The notes: generated from the letters alone by a model not told the origin. A stretch of DNA of 64,000 bases from Phlegmacium glaucopus (GCA_015039465.1 MU130382.1:1126852-1190851), one strand, 5' to 3'. Shown: positions 48,501 through 59,348, counted from the first letter of the stretch. A program made the numbers and translations.

Positions 48501-50807
48501 AACCTCTGTTTTTTAGAAAACCTGTACTCATTTCTTATGTTCATTTACAGATCATACACTGATATGATTTAAATCTGCATAAGCATGGTTTTTGAAAATT
48601 TTATCTATTATTTTAGTATAAATAATAATTAATGCACCAGAAACTAGTTAATACAGCTGACGATTAAACAAGGGAATTAGAGTTGTCTACCCTACAACTG
48701 CTGATTAAACCTATTACTGTGTGACTTAAATGCATGTGGTTATCAAGTATGAAAACTCGATGAATTACAGCCGTCAAGATGAGCATTTATCTTTAATGCT
48801 ACATTGTTCCAGTACTGGCTACCCCTGTCCATATCCCCTATTTATCCATCATCCCTCAACCTCTATAGGACCCTCTGCAGTGCTGAATATAGCCTTTTCC
48901 ATCAATGCAGCATACCAACAATTGAAGCCAAAACATTCACATTGATGTTCATCCATCAATTCGTGCAAGTAAGTGAGGGATTCAGCAAGGAATTTCTTGA
49001 GTGCTTGATGATCACTGGCAGTATTAATAGCATCCTGGACAATGCTGATATCAAGATCACCAATATGCAACATGATATTGAAGGACTTGCTGCATTCATG
49101 AAGTTGATGAAGATACTTCTGAAATAAAAAAGAGACACTATTCAGTTCACAAGCATGGAAAATTGAGCCAACATAGATGCACCAGTTCAGAAAGGAATTC
49201 ATCAAAGTGTGTGACTTGCACCAGGATGATTAATCATACAGACAGCTTGCATACAGACAAACAAGCACTGCAATTCCCACTGATCATGAATCATACACTG
49301 CATGTGGCCAAAAGCAGAGTCTGAGAGGACTTTAATTATCATCATAAGGCAGAGAAGAAGAAAAGCCATAGTTTGTTAGGAGATTTGGTTGACTGGGGAG
49401 TCAACATTTATACTCCCCAGCAGGTGTAAGTAAAGTAAATTACTCTACTGTTGAACAATGGACTATTGCCAAAAGGGATAGGGCCATGAGTGCCACAAAA
49501 CTACTTTATGCTCACAATGGTTTTACGAGTGGCCCCCTTACCTGTATAAATAGGAACCATAGATACCCTAAAAAGACCAGTTGAATACCCCCCAATCCTC
49601 ATTCTCAAAGGGCTCATATTACAAGTCCTACATATATATTACACCCAGAAAATACAAACATCTGCTCAGAGTAACAAAGGTCCATTACCAAGAAGTGCTT
49701 GTGCTATCAAACATAAAAATCACCCAAAAACACTCATCACTTGAACACTGGAAGGACAGAGTCCTTTCCCTCTTGCATAATAACCTTTCTGATGTAGTAC
49801 CAACTGAAACAGGCACATTCACACACAAGGGTGGAAACAGTGCCAGAAATGGGCACATTCACATGCAAGGGAGTGGTAGTGAGGGAAACAGGTGCAGTTG
49901 ATGCAAAGGGGTGGTAGTGAGGGGAATGGCATCAGAAACAGGCACATTCACAAGCAAGGGGGTGGTAGTGGGGGGTAACAGGTGCAGTTGGATGCAAGGA
50001 GGGTGGTAGTGGTGGCAACAGCACTGGCAACAGCCCCAGGCATGGACAGGAGGGGCAGGGGGCAGGTGTTGGCATCCTCATCATTGTGCTTGTTGTTGTG
50101 CTTGTTGTTGTGCTTGTTATCCTGCTTGTCATCATACTTGTTGTCCTGCTTGTCATCCTGCTTGTTGTTGTGCTTGTCATGGCTATGGGCCTGCTCAGGT
50201 GAGCTGTCTGTACTGTCCTTGTTGCTGCTGCTTTCATTGGTTTCCATGATGATGTCAGACCTTTATTTGCAGGTGCTAACAAAGGTCTGTGGAGGGGCAG
50301 GCCATGGTGGCAGATCAGGTACATTCGGGGGGGCAACACTTACACTGCTCTTCTGGAGCTCAAGCTCCATCTTACTAGGTAAAAAATACAAATTAAGTGA
50401 TCATTTACTTATGTTAAGCTGTGGGGAGTCGACACACACTGTCCACCCAAATGTTTAGATAGTTTCCTGTAAAAAATAATAGTTAGTATAATATATGTTG
50501 TGGGCATTGAATGTTACCTGTTCATCTTGCCTTTCAGCAGTTTTTTCTCTTGGCTTCCCCTGCACCCTCATTATCACTTGTTTTTGGGCACTTGTTGGCT
50601 GTTTTATCCACATTGAAGACTTGGTGTTTGTGCATGACAGCTGGCTTTTTTGATTGAGTCCAGGGGGCATGGTTGTGGTACTTACTGAACATTGAGGCCT
50701 GAGGATGGAGGTGAGTGACAGAGGGTTGATGAACCCCTGCCCCAGGATGGTTGCTGGGAAATGCTGGGCAGATGTTATACTTAGTGTACATACCTTGTCA
50801 CATTTAC
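48501..50807. other. CpG-poor non-coding region, low complexity
   Basis: There is no recognisable gene. A minus-strand open frame at 49205-48849 encodes a plausible helical peptide, but it has no known motif and lies in repeat-like sequence. Between 49800 and 50330 the sequence is made of GTGGTAGTGAGGGG-like and CTTGTTGTTGTG-like words, which create long spurious open frames. Confidence 0.5.
50085..50186 (+). repeat. Tandem 12-bp-type minisatellite
   Basis: About eight imperfect units of GTGCTTGTTGTT alternate with CTGCTTGTCATC. The unit length is a multiple of three, so the opposite strand reads as Lys/Asn/Asp/His-rich repeats. Confidence 0.7.
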
Positions 50808-50809
50808 AA

Positions 50810-50883
50810 TGGCTCTCTGGCTAAGTGGTCTTCATTGCTGGTTTGCCTTACATAAGGCTCTGGGTTCAATTCCTGGGTACCAC
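50810..50883 (+). repeat. tRNA-like segment, probable SINE head
   Basis: TGGCTAAGTGGTC (50818-50830) resembles an A box, and GGGTTCAATTCCTGG (50860-50874) resembles a complete B box and T arm (C-T-G-G-G pairs with C-C-T-G-G allowing two wobbles). The acceptor stem does not pair. It sits in repeat-rich DNA, so a tRNA-derived SINE remnant fits better than a functional tRNA. Confidence 0.4.
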
Positions 50884-52161
50884 AAATTAAAATATGCTTT
50901 ATTATTAGCAATTATATTTAGTAAGAATACCCAAATGCTCAATTGAGAGGTAACTTGCATGTGATCCAACTGTGCATTTTGCACAAGTCACATTTCCCCA
51001 TCAAGCCAAGCACAAAATGATTTGGTTCAAGTCAAGGTTGAACTGAGGGTTAAAATAGTTTTAAGTCAATAAATTTTGTGCTCAATACAACACCCATTTG
51101 CAACCACCTGATATTTCTGCTGACTCTTTGTGCAAGTGACCCATCATGCCATTTGAGCCCAATCTGGAGTGTAAGTCCCATCAATCACACCAAGTCCAAG
51201 GTGCTAAAGACAGAACTTTGTTTAGATTGGACCTGCTGTGTAAAACCAAATGGAAGATCAGTCTACATTTGCCTTGACAATTGTGAATGTGTTGGAATTG
51301 TTTAGTTTTTTGTGCTAATTGTGTTGTATTGCATCAGAATGGTGTCAGTGGCCCCTCATGGATTTCTGTGGAATGTGGACTTAGTAGAGAAGAATTTTAC
51401 AAATACATATATATTCAATTGTAAGCTATGTGTTGGTGTAGTGTACTAGTAGCTGCTGCAGAATGTCCACTGGCAGCCCTTGAGTGAGCACTCACAAGGG
51501 GGTGTGGGACAAACCCCAGGATGTTGGCATGGCCATTGGCCAGTGCATTTCATGCTGGGTACACTACAGGAGGTGTGTTAGGGGACACCCAATTTCCAAC
51601 CCAACTACCAACTCCCAATCAGGCCTGAACCCTACCTCAGTCCCAACTCCAAACCTACTCCTGATTCCAATCCCAAATCTACACCCGACCATGGCTCGGT
51701 ACATTCCACCTCACCAATGAAACTGACCTGAACCTGAACTAACCAATTCAACTCCCAAATCCCAATCAGTCCCAGTCCAACTCCCAATCCTGATTCAACT
51801 TCTTATTCTATTATTTTATTTTATCTTTACATGACACCATTTTTATTATCTTTATTATCACACCATTTCCTTATTTATTTACATATCTCCATTATGTCCA
51901 TATTAGTACTTAAATATCATCCTAGCAGGGATCCTTATCCTTTCCTCTTTGGATCCCCTGCTAGTCTGACTAAGGTCAGTGCTGCAGTTGCCCTAACAAG
52001 GTGTGAGTAAGGGGACAAGGCAGAGGGGAGCAGCTTACCTCACCTGTTGTTGCACATCAGCATCTTCAGGATGTTGTGCAACTTGTGTGTGATATGTTGG
52101 CATCTGTCCTCTTTGCCATTGTGTGTGCTGTCTGTGTCGTTGTGGCCATGTTTGTGGTAGC
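50884..52161. other. CpG-poor intergenic DNA
   Basis: No gene was found. At 51596-51800 there is a run of CCCAACTCC/CCAATC-like words (a Pro/Asn-coding low-complexity tract). TTATTTTATTTTATC AT-rich sequence follows. Confidence 0.45.
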
Positions 52162-52169
52162 ATCCAGGG

Positions 52170-52868
52170 TAGGGATTGTCATGGGTAACCCACGGGTAAC
52201 TCAGCAGCAGCCCATACCCCACCCGCAGGGACCCATACCCGCTGACCCCACGGTTTTACCCGTCAAAACGAGCCCAAAAACACTCAAAACAGCCCAGAAA
52301 TAAGGGAGATATGTGCTAAATCATCAGAAAAAAATAACCTTGGCCTGGCTGGCTCTGGCTGCCCTGGCCAGCCCTGGCCAGCCCTGAACATCTTTGGCTA
52401 GGTTTAAAAATCTGAAAAAAATATAACAAATCACAGAAATATTTATAGCACCCAATTTCAAAAAAATTACACTATTACATAAGACAGATGCTGAGATATT
52501 AAAGATATTAAATTGTTTTAATATCTTTAATATCTCAGCATCTGTCTTATGTAATAGTGTAATTTTTTTGAAATTGGGTGCTATAAATATTTCTGTGATT
52601 TGTTATATTTTTTTCAGATTTTTAAACCTAGCCAAAGATGTTCAGGGCTGGCCAGGGCTGGCCAGGGCAGCCAGAGCCAGCCAGGCCAAGGTTATTTTTT
52701 TCTGATGATGATAGTTACTATCATTTTTGTCATATCTCCTTCAATTCTTATCTGTTTTGAGTGATCTTGGGCTCGTTCTGTAGGTGGTGGGTACAGAAAT
52801 TTGTACCCGTACCCGCCTGTACCCTACCTGCCAACCTGCAGGGGTTGAAAACCCCATGACAATCCCTA
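52170..52868. mobile_element. hAT-like foldback MITE with exact 8-bp TSD
   Basis: The termini are TAGGGATTGTCATGGG and its reverse complement CCCATGACAATCCCTA. The exact duplication ATCCAGGG flanks both ends (52162-52169 and 52869-52876). The terminal TAGGG fits the loose hAT end consensus. The outer ~150 bp of each half is a diverged inverted repeat. The inner ~390 bp is the perfect palindrome listed next. It has no coding capacity. Confidence 0.85.
52320..52709. repeat. Perfect palindrome, two 193-bp arms
   Basis: The left arm (52320-52512) and right arm (52517-52709) are reverse complements with no mismatch that I could find. They are separated by the 4-nt spacer TTGT. Landmarks are ACCTTGGCCTGGCTGGCTCT near the left edge and TTAATATCTTTAATATCTCAG near the centre. 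If transcribed it would form a long hairpin RNA. Confidence 0.9.
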
Positions 52869-52876
52869 ATCCAGGG

Positions 52877-53864
52877 TGAAGGTGTTCATGGTGTGCATGT
52901 GAACAGAATGAGAGGGCAAGAGAGTGGGGCAGGAAGGAAGGTGTCAAAAGCATTGTAAATTTGTGCTCAAGTCCATTTGAACTCTGACTGCATGTACTCA
53001 TTGAAGTTCCCAAACTGGAAATGGTTCAGTTTTCATTCATTCATTCTTCCTTTCTTCCCACCACATCCATGTTGCCCCACTCAGGATTGTTCCACTGGTT
53101 TTTGTTGTAAGTGCCTCTTCCCTCTCACAAAACTGTTGCTGTGTGCATTATCATAAAGCCATGACCTGGCTGATTTTTCTAGTAGATAACAGTGACTCAG
53201 GATTGGTACATTCCAATCCTGATGCCAGTGACCTTGAAGATGCTCACTCCAAGATCTGTTCAGATACCTTTATGTAACCCACCAAATATAGGGCATGCTC
53301 CATCATTGAGTAAGTACAATCCTCCACCAATCATTTCCCATCCAGCTGCCCTCAGTCACAATGTTTCAATTTTTTTTGCCAGTTTCAACTTAGGGCACCA
53401 CTGACCATGAGGCTTGCAACCTCAAGATTGCATCCTGTCAAGTGACAAGGGGACCTCTGTTAGAGGAGGTAAGAACCTGGGAATCAAGTTGAATTCTAAG
53501 GTGGTTATCAAAGATAACCACCTTACACCTATATACTACATGTGTGGGAGGCAATACAACTATATATGGCTAGTACATAATAGAAGGTAGGGCGTGTCAA
53601 GATAACAAAAATAGAAACTGACATTGGTACGATGTCATCAGCAAAGGGTCAACTACTACGACAATAAAGGGATGTCCACAAGGGGCAGGAAGGGGGACGC
53701 GGTATGTATTACAATCGTAGAGTAATGGTGAAAGTAAATAGTAATACTAAGTGTACCTAGGGGTGGATACAATGAGTATCCCCTGATAACCTCAGTCAGA
53801 GTGCAGGCAGCAGGTTGGGATGCACACAAGTGTGCATGTTTGAGTGGGGTGGTGTTCCATGGTA
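52877..53864. other. Non-coding DNA between two MITEs
   Basis: No gene is recognised. The sequence remains CpG-poor to about 53580, after which CpG reappears in a short stretch (53580-53720). Confidence 0.45.
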
Positions 53865-53872
53865 GCTAGCTA

Positions 53873-54414
53873 TAGTGCTTGAAGGTTAGGTTAGTTAACT
53901 GGAAAATAACTGAGACCTAACCAGACCTAACTGCAGAGCTAACCTGTTAGTCAATTTTGAAAATAAAATAACCAGTTATTTTGCAGTTAGCTAACTGTTA
54001 AATAACCAGTTATAACCACCCCTATTTCACCCCTTCAAAATGTGCCTAAGAACATCAAAAACACTCAAAATTTGACTGTCAAATCTCTAAATATTAGTCA
54101 AAATGGTAGATTTTTAAGATTATTTTCATAAATATGTCAATTCTTCACCGAATTAAGTGTTCTTGGGCTTATTTTAAAGCTAAAATAAGCGGGAATAATA
54201 TTTATTGAGACATATACAGATGAATTTGCCTGCCTTTCACTGAATTTCAGTTTTTCGGTCCTAACCAGTTAGTAACTGCAAATAACTGACTATAACTGGT
54301 TAGTTGCAGTCTGGTTAGGTTATTTTTGGTTCTGGGACAAAGGCTAACCGGTCTCAGTCTCAGTTAGAGCCCCTGGGCACCAAATAACCAGACCTAACCA
54401 GACTTTAAGCACTA
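53873..54414. mobile_element. hAT-like MITE with exact 8-bp TSD
   Basis: The ends are TAGTGCTTGAAGGTTAGG and, inverted, TAGTGCTTAAAGTCTGG. The exact duplication GCTAGCTA flanks them (53865-53872 and 54415-54422); it is itself self-complementary, so it is slightly weaker evidence. Inside, AACTGGTTA-type words (TAACCAGTTA) are repeated in both orientations. Its ends resemble those of the element at 31647. Confidence 0.75.
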
Positions 54415-54422
54415 GCTAGCTA

Positions 54423-55120
54423 GATGCAGTACTTCCTGTTACTTATAAAGTACATCTCTAATGCTTAATATATGTCTTATATTCACCATCTCCAGGACTG
54501 TGGCTTGCTGTATTATTTGGTTGTATGGTTGCTTGAAGGCAAGTCTACCACCTCAATGTCAACTTAGAAGCACTGGTAGTGGGGAAGTCTATGTGCCTCA
54601 AGTTGACTTGGTAGGACCAGTAGCTACCCAACTATCAGGCCTATATTGTGCTATCGGAGACTTGCAGGGTACTACCAGAAGCTATGGTATGTTCAGTGCT
54701 GGCTACCTGTGTTACTGATAAGGGGACTTGTCTATGCATGTATGCCAGCTATGTTGGCAACCTAGCTCTACCAACAATTGTGATTTTCCCCTGATGGGAT
54801 AAATGACCAATGAATACTTTACCATCCCCCACACATTCTGAGAAGAATGGTTGGAATTTGGTCAGAATGAGTTCTCAGTGAGAACCCAGCCAAATTTCAC
54901 TTGGACTCAGAATCATTCTGACCAAATTCTGACCAGTCCAAGCAGATTCACTAGGATCCACTCAGATCCTAATCCTATTAGATTCCAATAGGATTCTAGT
55001 TAGTATCAGATCTTGCATGTTTGTGACTCCCAACTTGATCAGTCATGTGCCAAATACAAATATGTACACATTTTGAATAAGAACACATTTGGCCATGACC
55101 ATGACATTGAATACCTTGAA
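54423..55120. repeat. CpG-poor repeat with a second TTCTGAG/CCCCCACAC unit
   Basis: TACTTTACCATCCCCCACAC at 54815 matches the start of the repeat at 31509 and is followed by TTCTGAG/TCTGACC words. The region ends at the 3' end of the phosphorylase-like gene, where normal CpG content returns. Confidence 0.5.
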
Positions 55121-56428
55121 CTAGATGTTCCCTTGAGTTAAGTGCTTGGCAAGGAGTTCATTAACCATGGCATATAGCCTAGCTCTGCCTGTCAACACTC
55201 CATGTGTACGTTCATTGGAAAGGTCTTCATCATATTTATGCACAACATTGTCTGAGATGATGTGGACATATCCAAATTTGATATCAGCTTGGACTGCTGC
55301 AAGAGCCATGCAGCCGACTTCTGGATCCACGACCTGGTGCCCTTGGACAATTGATTGTGCTAGCCAGTCCCTCGTCTCGTAGAGGACACTGGGCAATGTT
55401 TCATGCTTTCCGAGTAAAACAGGCGCATTGGAACTCGTCAGGACAGGTTCGAGAATATTTTGCCATCTCACTTCACTTCCGCGTACAGTGCTTGTCGATC
55501 CTGAGGCTAGCCATCGATTTGGCTGAATATGGGCAAGGGTGGTACCCAGCTTTCCGAAGTAAAGGAGTTGATCTGCACCTGTGAGACGGGCAAGCACACG
55601 AACCATGTCTCCAGATATGCTTCCCCAAAAACTGAACCTACACCCTAGGAACAAGACCCTGCGTTTAGGGGTTCCGAATTCGCGCAAAACCCATGCAAAC
55701 TCATCATCTCTTTTCCCTTCGAATGTAGTGTTTCCCGTTAGACCAGTTAGGCGATGCACGAGCCCGGTGACAACAACCTCTGCCTTAGGCACCTTAGAAA
55801 GATTAGTCTGTTGTTCCAAAGCATGAATTGTTTCGCCTTCCGCGACCGCTTCATAAAGTACCTTCGAAGCGTACTCGGCTCCTTTCGTTATGTTCAAATA
55901 TGTCGCTAGAATGGCCGCGTAGTGTTCGACGTAGTCAGACCCAGGAAAGCATTGAATATGGATATCATCTCCCACGAATCGGGCAGACGGCCGCATCCAA
56001 TTAAACGGCTTATCCGTCTTCTCTTTGCCGACGACGGAGTCACCAGTGCGGTCGTGGCGTCCAACCACTATTATATTTCGCCAGTGAGATGTCTCTATCA
56101 GTGGGTGCACCTTCATAGCGAGATACGGAAGGAGCGAGTCTCCCATTGTATGGTTCTGAGGAGTTGCACCCTGAAAGGCTGGAAAATACTTCTTCCTCGC
56201 GGTCTCGAAAGAAGGCGTACAGGATCCATGAGAGTGCGTCCCGTAAGGCCTGAGATTGAGAGACCTGCGTCCAACGATTGGAGAAAGTTTGCACATATGG
56301 TTTCGACAACCGAACCACGACTTCGAGGCGACCATTGTTAGATGCTGTGAGGAAGCGTGGCGCGAAGCTAAAATGACTGTGACGAAAGGTGCGAAACTAC
56401 AGTTGCGGCAAATGGGGGATGAGAGCAA
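55121..56428 (-). CDS. Intronless protein, possibly nucleoside phosphorylase superfamily
   Basis: This is a single 435-codon frame, TAG at 55121-55123. Segments such as VVVTGLVHRLTGLTG, GSISGDMVRVLARLTGADQL, LLYFGKLGTT and VDPEVGCMALAAVQ, with FGYVHIISDNV, resemble the substrate-binding and Glu-containing helix regions of purine/uridine phosphorylases. I hold that assignment loosely. A Met at 56338 is an alternative start; the first 30 residues are Cys/Ser-rich and might be untranslated or a targeting leader. The lack of introns is unusual beside its intron-rich neighbours and could mean retroposition or horizontal transfer. It is divergent from eIF3f. Confidence 0.6.
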   Translation of the reverse strand: MLSSPICRNCSFAPFVTVILASRHASSQHLTMVASKSWFGCRNHMCKLSPIVGRRSLNLRPYGTHSHGSCTPSFETARKKYFPAFQGATPQNHTMGDSLLPYLAMKVHPLIETSHWRNIIVVGRHDRTGDSVVGKEKTDKPFNWMRPSARFVGDDIHIQCFPGSDYVEHYAAILATYLNITKGAEYASKVLYEAVAEGETIHALEQQTNLSKVPKAEVVVTGLVHRLTGLTGNTTFEGKRDDEFAWVLREFGTPKRRVLFLGCRFSFWGSISGDMVRVLARLTGADQLLYFGKLGTTLAHIQPNRWLASGSTSTVRGSEVRWQNILEPVLTSSNAPVLLGKHETLPSVLYETRDWLAQSIVQGHQVVDPEVGCMALAAVQADIKFGYVHIISDNVVHKYDEDLSNERTHGVLTGRARLYAMVNELLAKHLTQGNI

Positions 56429-56729
56429 TGTGCCCCTATTTCATCGGCATTCGCCGAGATCGCGGCAGAGCAAACAATACAAAACCTGGCCCAGAGCGAC
56501 AGCGACGACGGCGGATCCACCTTCGGTATGCAGTCTCAAAATCTCACCTGGTATGCAACAGGACATGACATGGTATTCTAAGGCGAGTCTCCCATTACTC
56601 ATGTATCCACTCAAGTAAAAACACTAGTCCTTCTTTATTTGGAAAATATCACGTGCCCAGCCATTTCGGCCCCATTTCGGCTCCACTTCTACGTTTTTTT
56701 TTGGTGTTTTGTGATTCAACGCTTCAAGT
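56429..56729. promoter_or_regulatory. Divergent intergenic region upstream of eIF3f
   Basis: 300 nt separate the two start codons. CCATTTCGGCCCCATTTCGG (56660-56679), a direct repeat of CCATTTCGGC, lies about 50-70 nt upstream of the eIF3f ATG, in TATA-less GC-richer sequence. Confidence 0.3.
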
Positions 56730-57910
56730 ATGCCTCTCGGATTCTCATCCTCTGCAATCAACATTCAGGGTACTTCATTAGGTGACCCTTCACAAAATGT
56801 CCCGTACGTATCCGTCTTCAACAAAAAAGATTATGTTCCAACTTATATCTCTAGGCGCACTCCGACGAGCATCACGATACACCCTGTAGCCCTCTTCTCA
56901 ATCCTAGATCACTACCTTCGTCGTACAGACGCTCAAGATCGTGTTATTGGTACACTTCTAGGCGTACGCACCGATAATGAAGTTGAAGTTCGCTCGTCTT
57001 TCGCTGTCCTACATAGCGAGACCGATGAGCAAGTAGCCGTCGACATGGATTACCATCGGACTATGTACGAACTACATCATAAAGTCAATCCAAAAGAAGT
57101 CATTGTCGGCTGGTGAGTACAAGAATTATTTTCCATTGCTTTCAATGGGCTGAAAATATTGTAGGTATTCAACAGGGTCCAACCTCAACACATATTCTGC
57201 TCTCATCCAAAATTTCTATTCTCAAGAAACAGCACCTCATCAAGCGATCCACGTTGCCGTCAACACTGGTGTCGAACAAGGTCAAGAACCTGGTGTCACG
57301 GCGTTCATCAGGTATGGTTTTTACTAATATAGTTTCCCGGTCAAAGTCGCTGATATGTATGTCAATCAGTTCTCCCGTGGGTGTGTTTCCAAAACCTGAA
57401 AACTGTGTCTTTGTTCCTGTTCCCGTGGAACTCCGCTTCCACGATGCCGAGAGAAGTGGATGTCCGTCATTCCAATCATATCGTCTCGTGAAGCCAATGC
57501 TAATCGTTCTTTCCAGTGGATCTCCTTATAAACACTTCAACGTCATCGACATTGACATCCTCTCAACCTGTATCCGATCTCGAGATCATAGAACAAGCCA
57601 TCTTATCTGTGTCGGACATGCTTGAACGGGTGCTCACCTATGTGCGAGCCGTTCTCTCGGGCGAGAGAAAAGGCGATCCTGCGATTGGACGGTATCTCAT
57701 GGATACATTGGGAGCTAGTACCGAGGACTTAGAAAAGGGTGGATTTAATGCCAGTTTACAAGTATGTGTTCAGATTTTCAACGCTTAAAATATATACTCA
57801 TCGCTGTGCCATTTTGCGCACAGGATACGTTAATGATTTCTTATCTTGCGAACCTTGTGCGATCGCAAGCAGAAGTATCGTCTCGTTTAGCCCTTACCGT
57901 TGCATCGTAG
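56730..57910 (+). CDS. Translation initiation factor eIF3 subunit f
   Basis: eIF3f is an MPN-domain subunit of the eIF3 complex that recruits the 40S ribosome. The MPN core begins [19 protein letters not shown], then [17 protein letters not shown], then [20 protein letters not shown]. The JAMM metal ligands are absent, as is usual for this non-catalytic subunit. A C-terminal helical region ends [20 protein letters not shown]. Six exons join in frame: 56730-56803, 56855-57112, 57165-57311, 57370-57461, 57517-57761 and 57824-57910. They give 903 nt and 300 residues, the usual fungal length. It is tail to tail with UreF, 79 nt apart. Confidence 0.94.
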
Positions 57911-57989
57911 GAGTTTGGCCTAACTCCCGGATATAGGGTGCATCTGGATACTTTGCATGTTACTCCTCATCTAGAATTGATTTCAGATT

Positions 57990-58910
57990 CTAACTGTTGA
58001 AGATACGTGAATGCTGCAGATCGTGTCGACCTGCTAATATTTCACCAAGTGGCCATGTGTTTGCGGGTCCTTGCATTATTTCATCAAACCCTTCTTCTGA
58101 GCTGTCGAGGAGACCGGTTCGCAGGGCCCGACATTTGGCAGCTTCAACAGCGACTAATGGTCGTACGGCATGCAATAAAATTTGTTGAGCGCCGTACGGG
58201 CCGATATCATTCAAACGGACGGAAGCTGAGAGAAGACTTCTAGCGTGAAGGAAGAGATGTAGGTATTGGGCACGTTCTGCAGAAAATCATTAAGACTACA
58301 TTGAAAGACATGAAAGCAACCTAAGCTTACCCAGCGTCAAGCCCAAAGCTGCTGTTAGTGCCCCCCAACATATCGGCAGATGGCCGAAGACTTCTCCTTT
58401 TCGGACCTTGGTTTTAAACAATTCGAGGAGTTTTTTCATTCGATCCTCATGATTTTTCGCATCTGTACCTGAGAATGTGGATAGGGAGGGAGTCCGCGAG
58501 AAACCTTTTGAATAAAGAGTGAGTAGTGCTACGCCTTGAGACATTGATGCACGTCTAGCAACGTGATTGAGTGTCATCGATTGATATAACTCGTCGAGGT
58601 CTGTGAGAGTACGCAGGATATGATAGAACTTTTCTCCTGTCTGAACCTCGTCTCCGTCGGCTTCCTTGTCCGAAGCGAAAGCCTCCACAGCACGATGTGT
58701 ATCTGATATAAACGGGAGTGCACTCCTTGCATATGATTCAAGAGCATCACGTATGAAATCGATGGTTGCAGATCCTGGTGCCGATAACGACGAGAAGCCA
58801 TGTTTGGTATAAGATTCCAAACCTGACGACGCGACAAATGAGCCTGTGGGGAGATTGCTATCTGACAAGAGCAGCAGAAGATATGTTTCGTTGTCGTTGT
58901 CGTCGTTCAT
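57990..58910 (-). CDS. Urease accessory protein UreF
   Basis: UreF works with UreD/H and UreG to load nickel into urease in the cytosol. The family start LLLLSDSNLPTGSFVASSGL is clear at residues 12-31, and GLESYTKHG follows. Helical regions with FISDTHRAVEAF, ARRASMSQGVALL and GHLPICWGALTAALGLTL are typical, as is SASVRLNDIGPYGAQQILLH. Two exons join in frame, 58331-58910 and 57990-58276, with a 54-nt GT-AG intron, giving 288 residues. The gene is intact and implies that this fungus uses nickel urease. Confidence 0.94.
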
Positions 58911-59348
58911 GACATTGAGATTAACCGGGTTCCGCTTAGTCTCCTAAAACAGACCTAATCACCTTGCTGTAAAGCAAGGTCTCTCCGGGGTCTAATGTCA
59001 AAATTTGTTGTTTTACCTTGACATGTTTCAACACAAATAAACACAATACTTTTTCGTTGTGGCCTGAACTCACTAAAACCACCGAAAGTTAAACAGCTGT
59101 TTGTATTTGTTTTTGGGTACATTCAAACGTCTTTTTTAGCGTGTCTGCAAGCGCACGCCCTTGTTTTTAGAACTCAAGGATGACGGCCAAAGCTTTAAGC
59201 ATGTGCTCGTGCAGCAATTTTTTCTGTTTTTCAATTAAAAACCCAAGAATCGTAAAGAAAAAGAAACATCCCATCGCACGTGAACTATTTGTCACGAGAA
59301 CCGAATCACGTTTTCAATGATGTCGAATACAAACCTCGTGCACTTCTT
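58911..59348. other. Intergenic region upstream of UreF, up to the KDZ element
   Basis: This holds the UreF promoter on the minus strand and no recognised gene. Several T-rich and TTTTTG-rich runs are present. Confidence 0.5.

Noticed and set aside
48849..49205. 118-codon minus-strand ORF
   Set aside because: It is plausible in composition but has no motif, lies in CpG-poor repeat DNA and has no neighbouring exon.
49932..50458. Long ORFs on both strands around the minisatellite
   Set aside because: They arise because the 12-bp unit is a multiple of three. The predicted peptides are pure low complexity.
56256..56618. 120-codon plus-strand ORF upstream of eIF3f
   Set aside because: It overlaps the phosphorylase-like gene antisense and has no motif, and the eIF3f exon structure begins cleanly at 56730.
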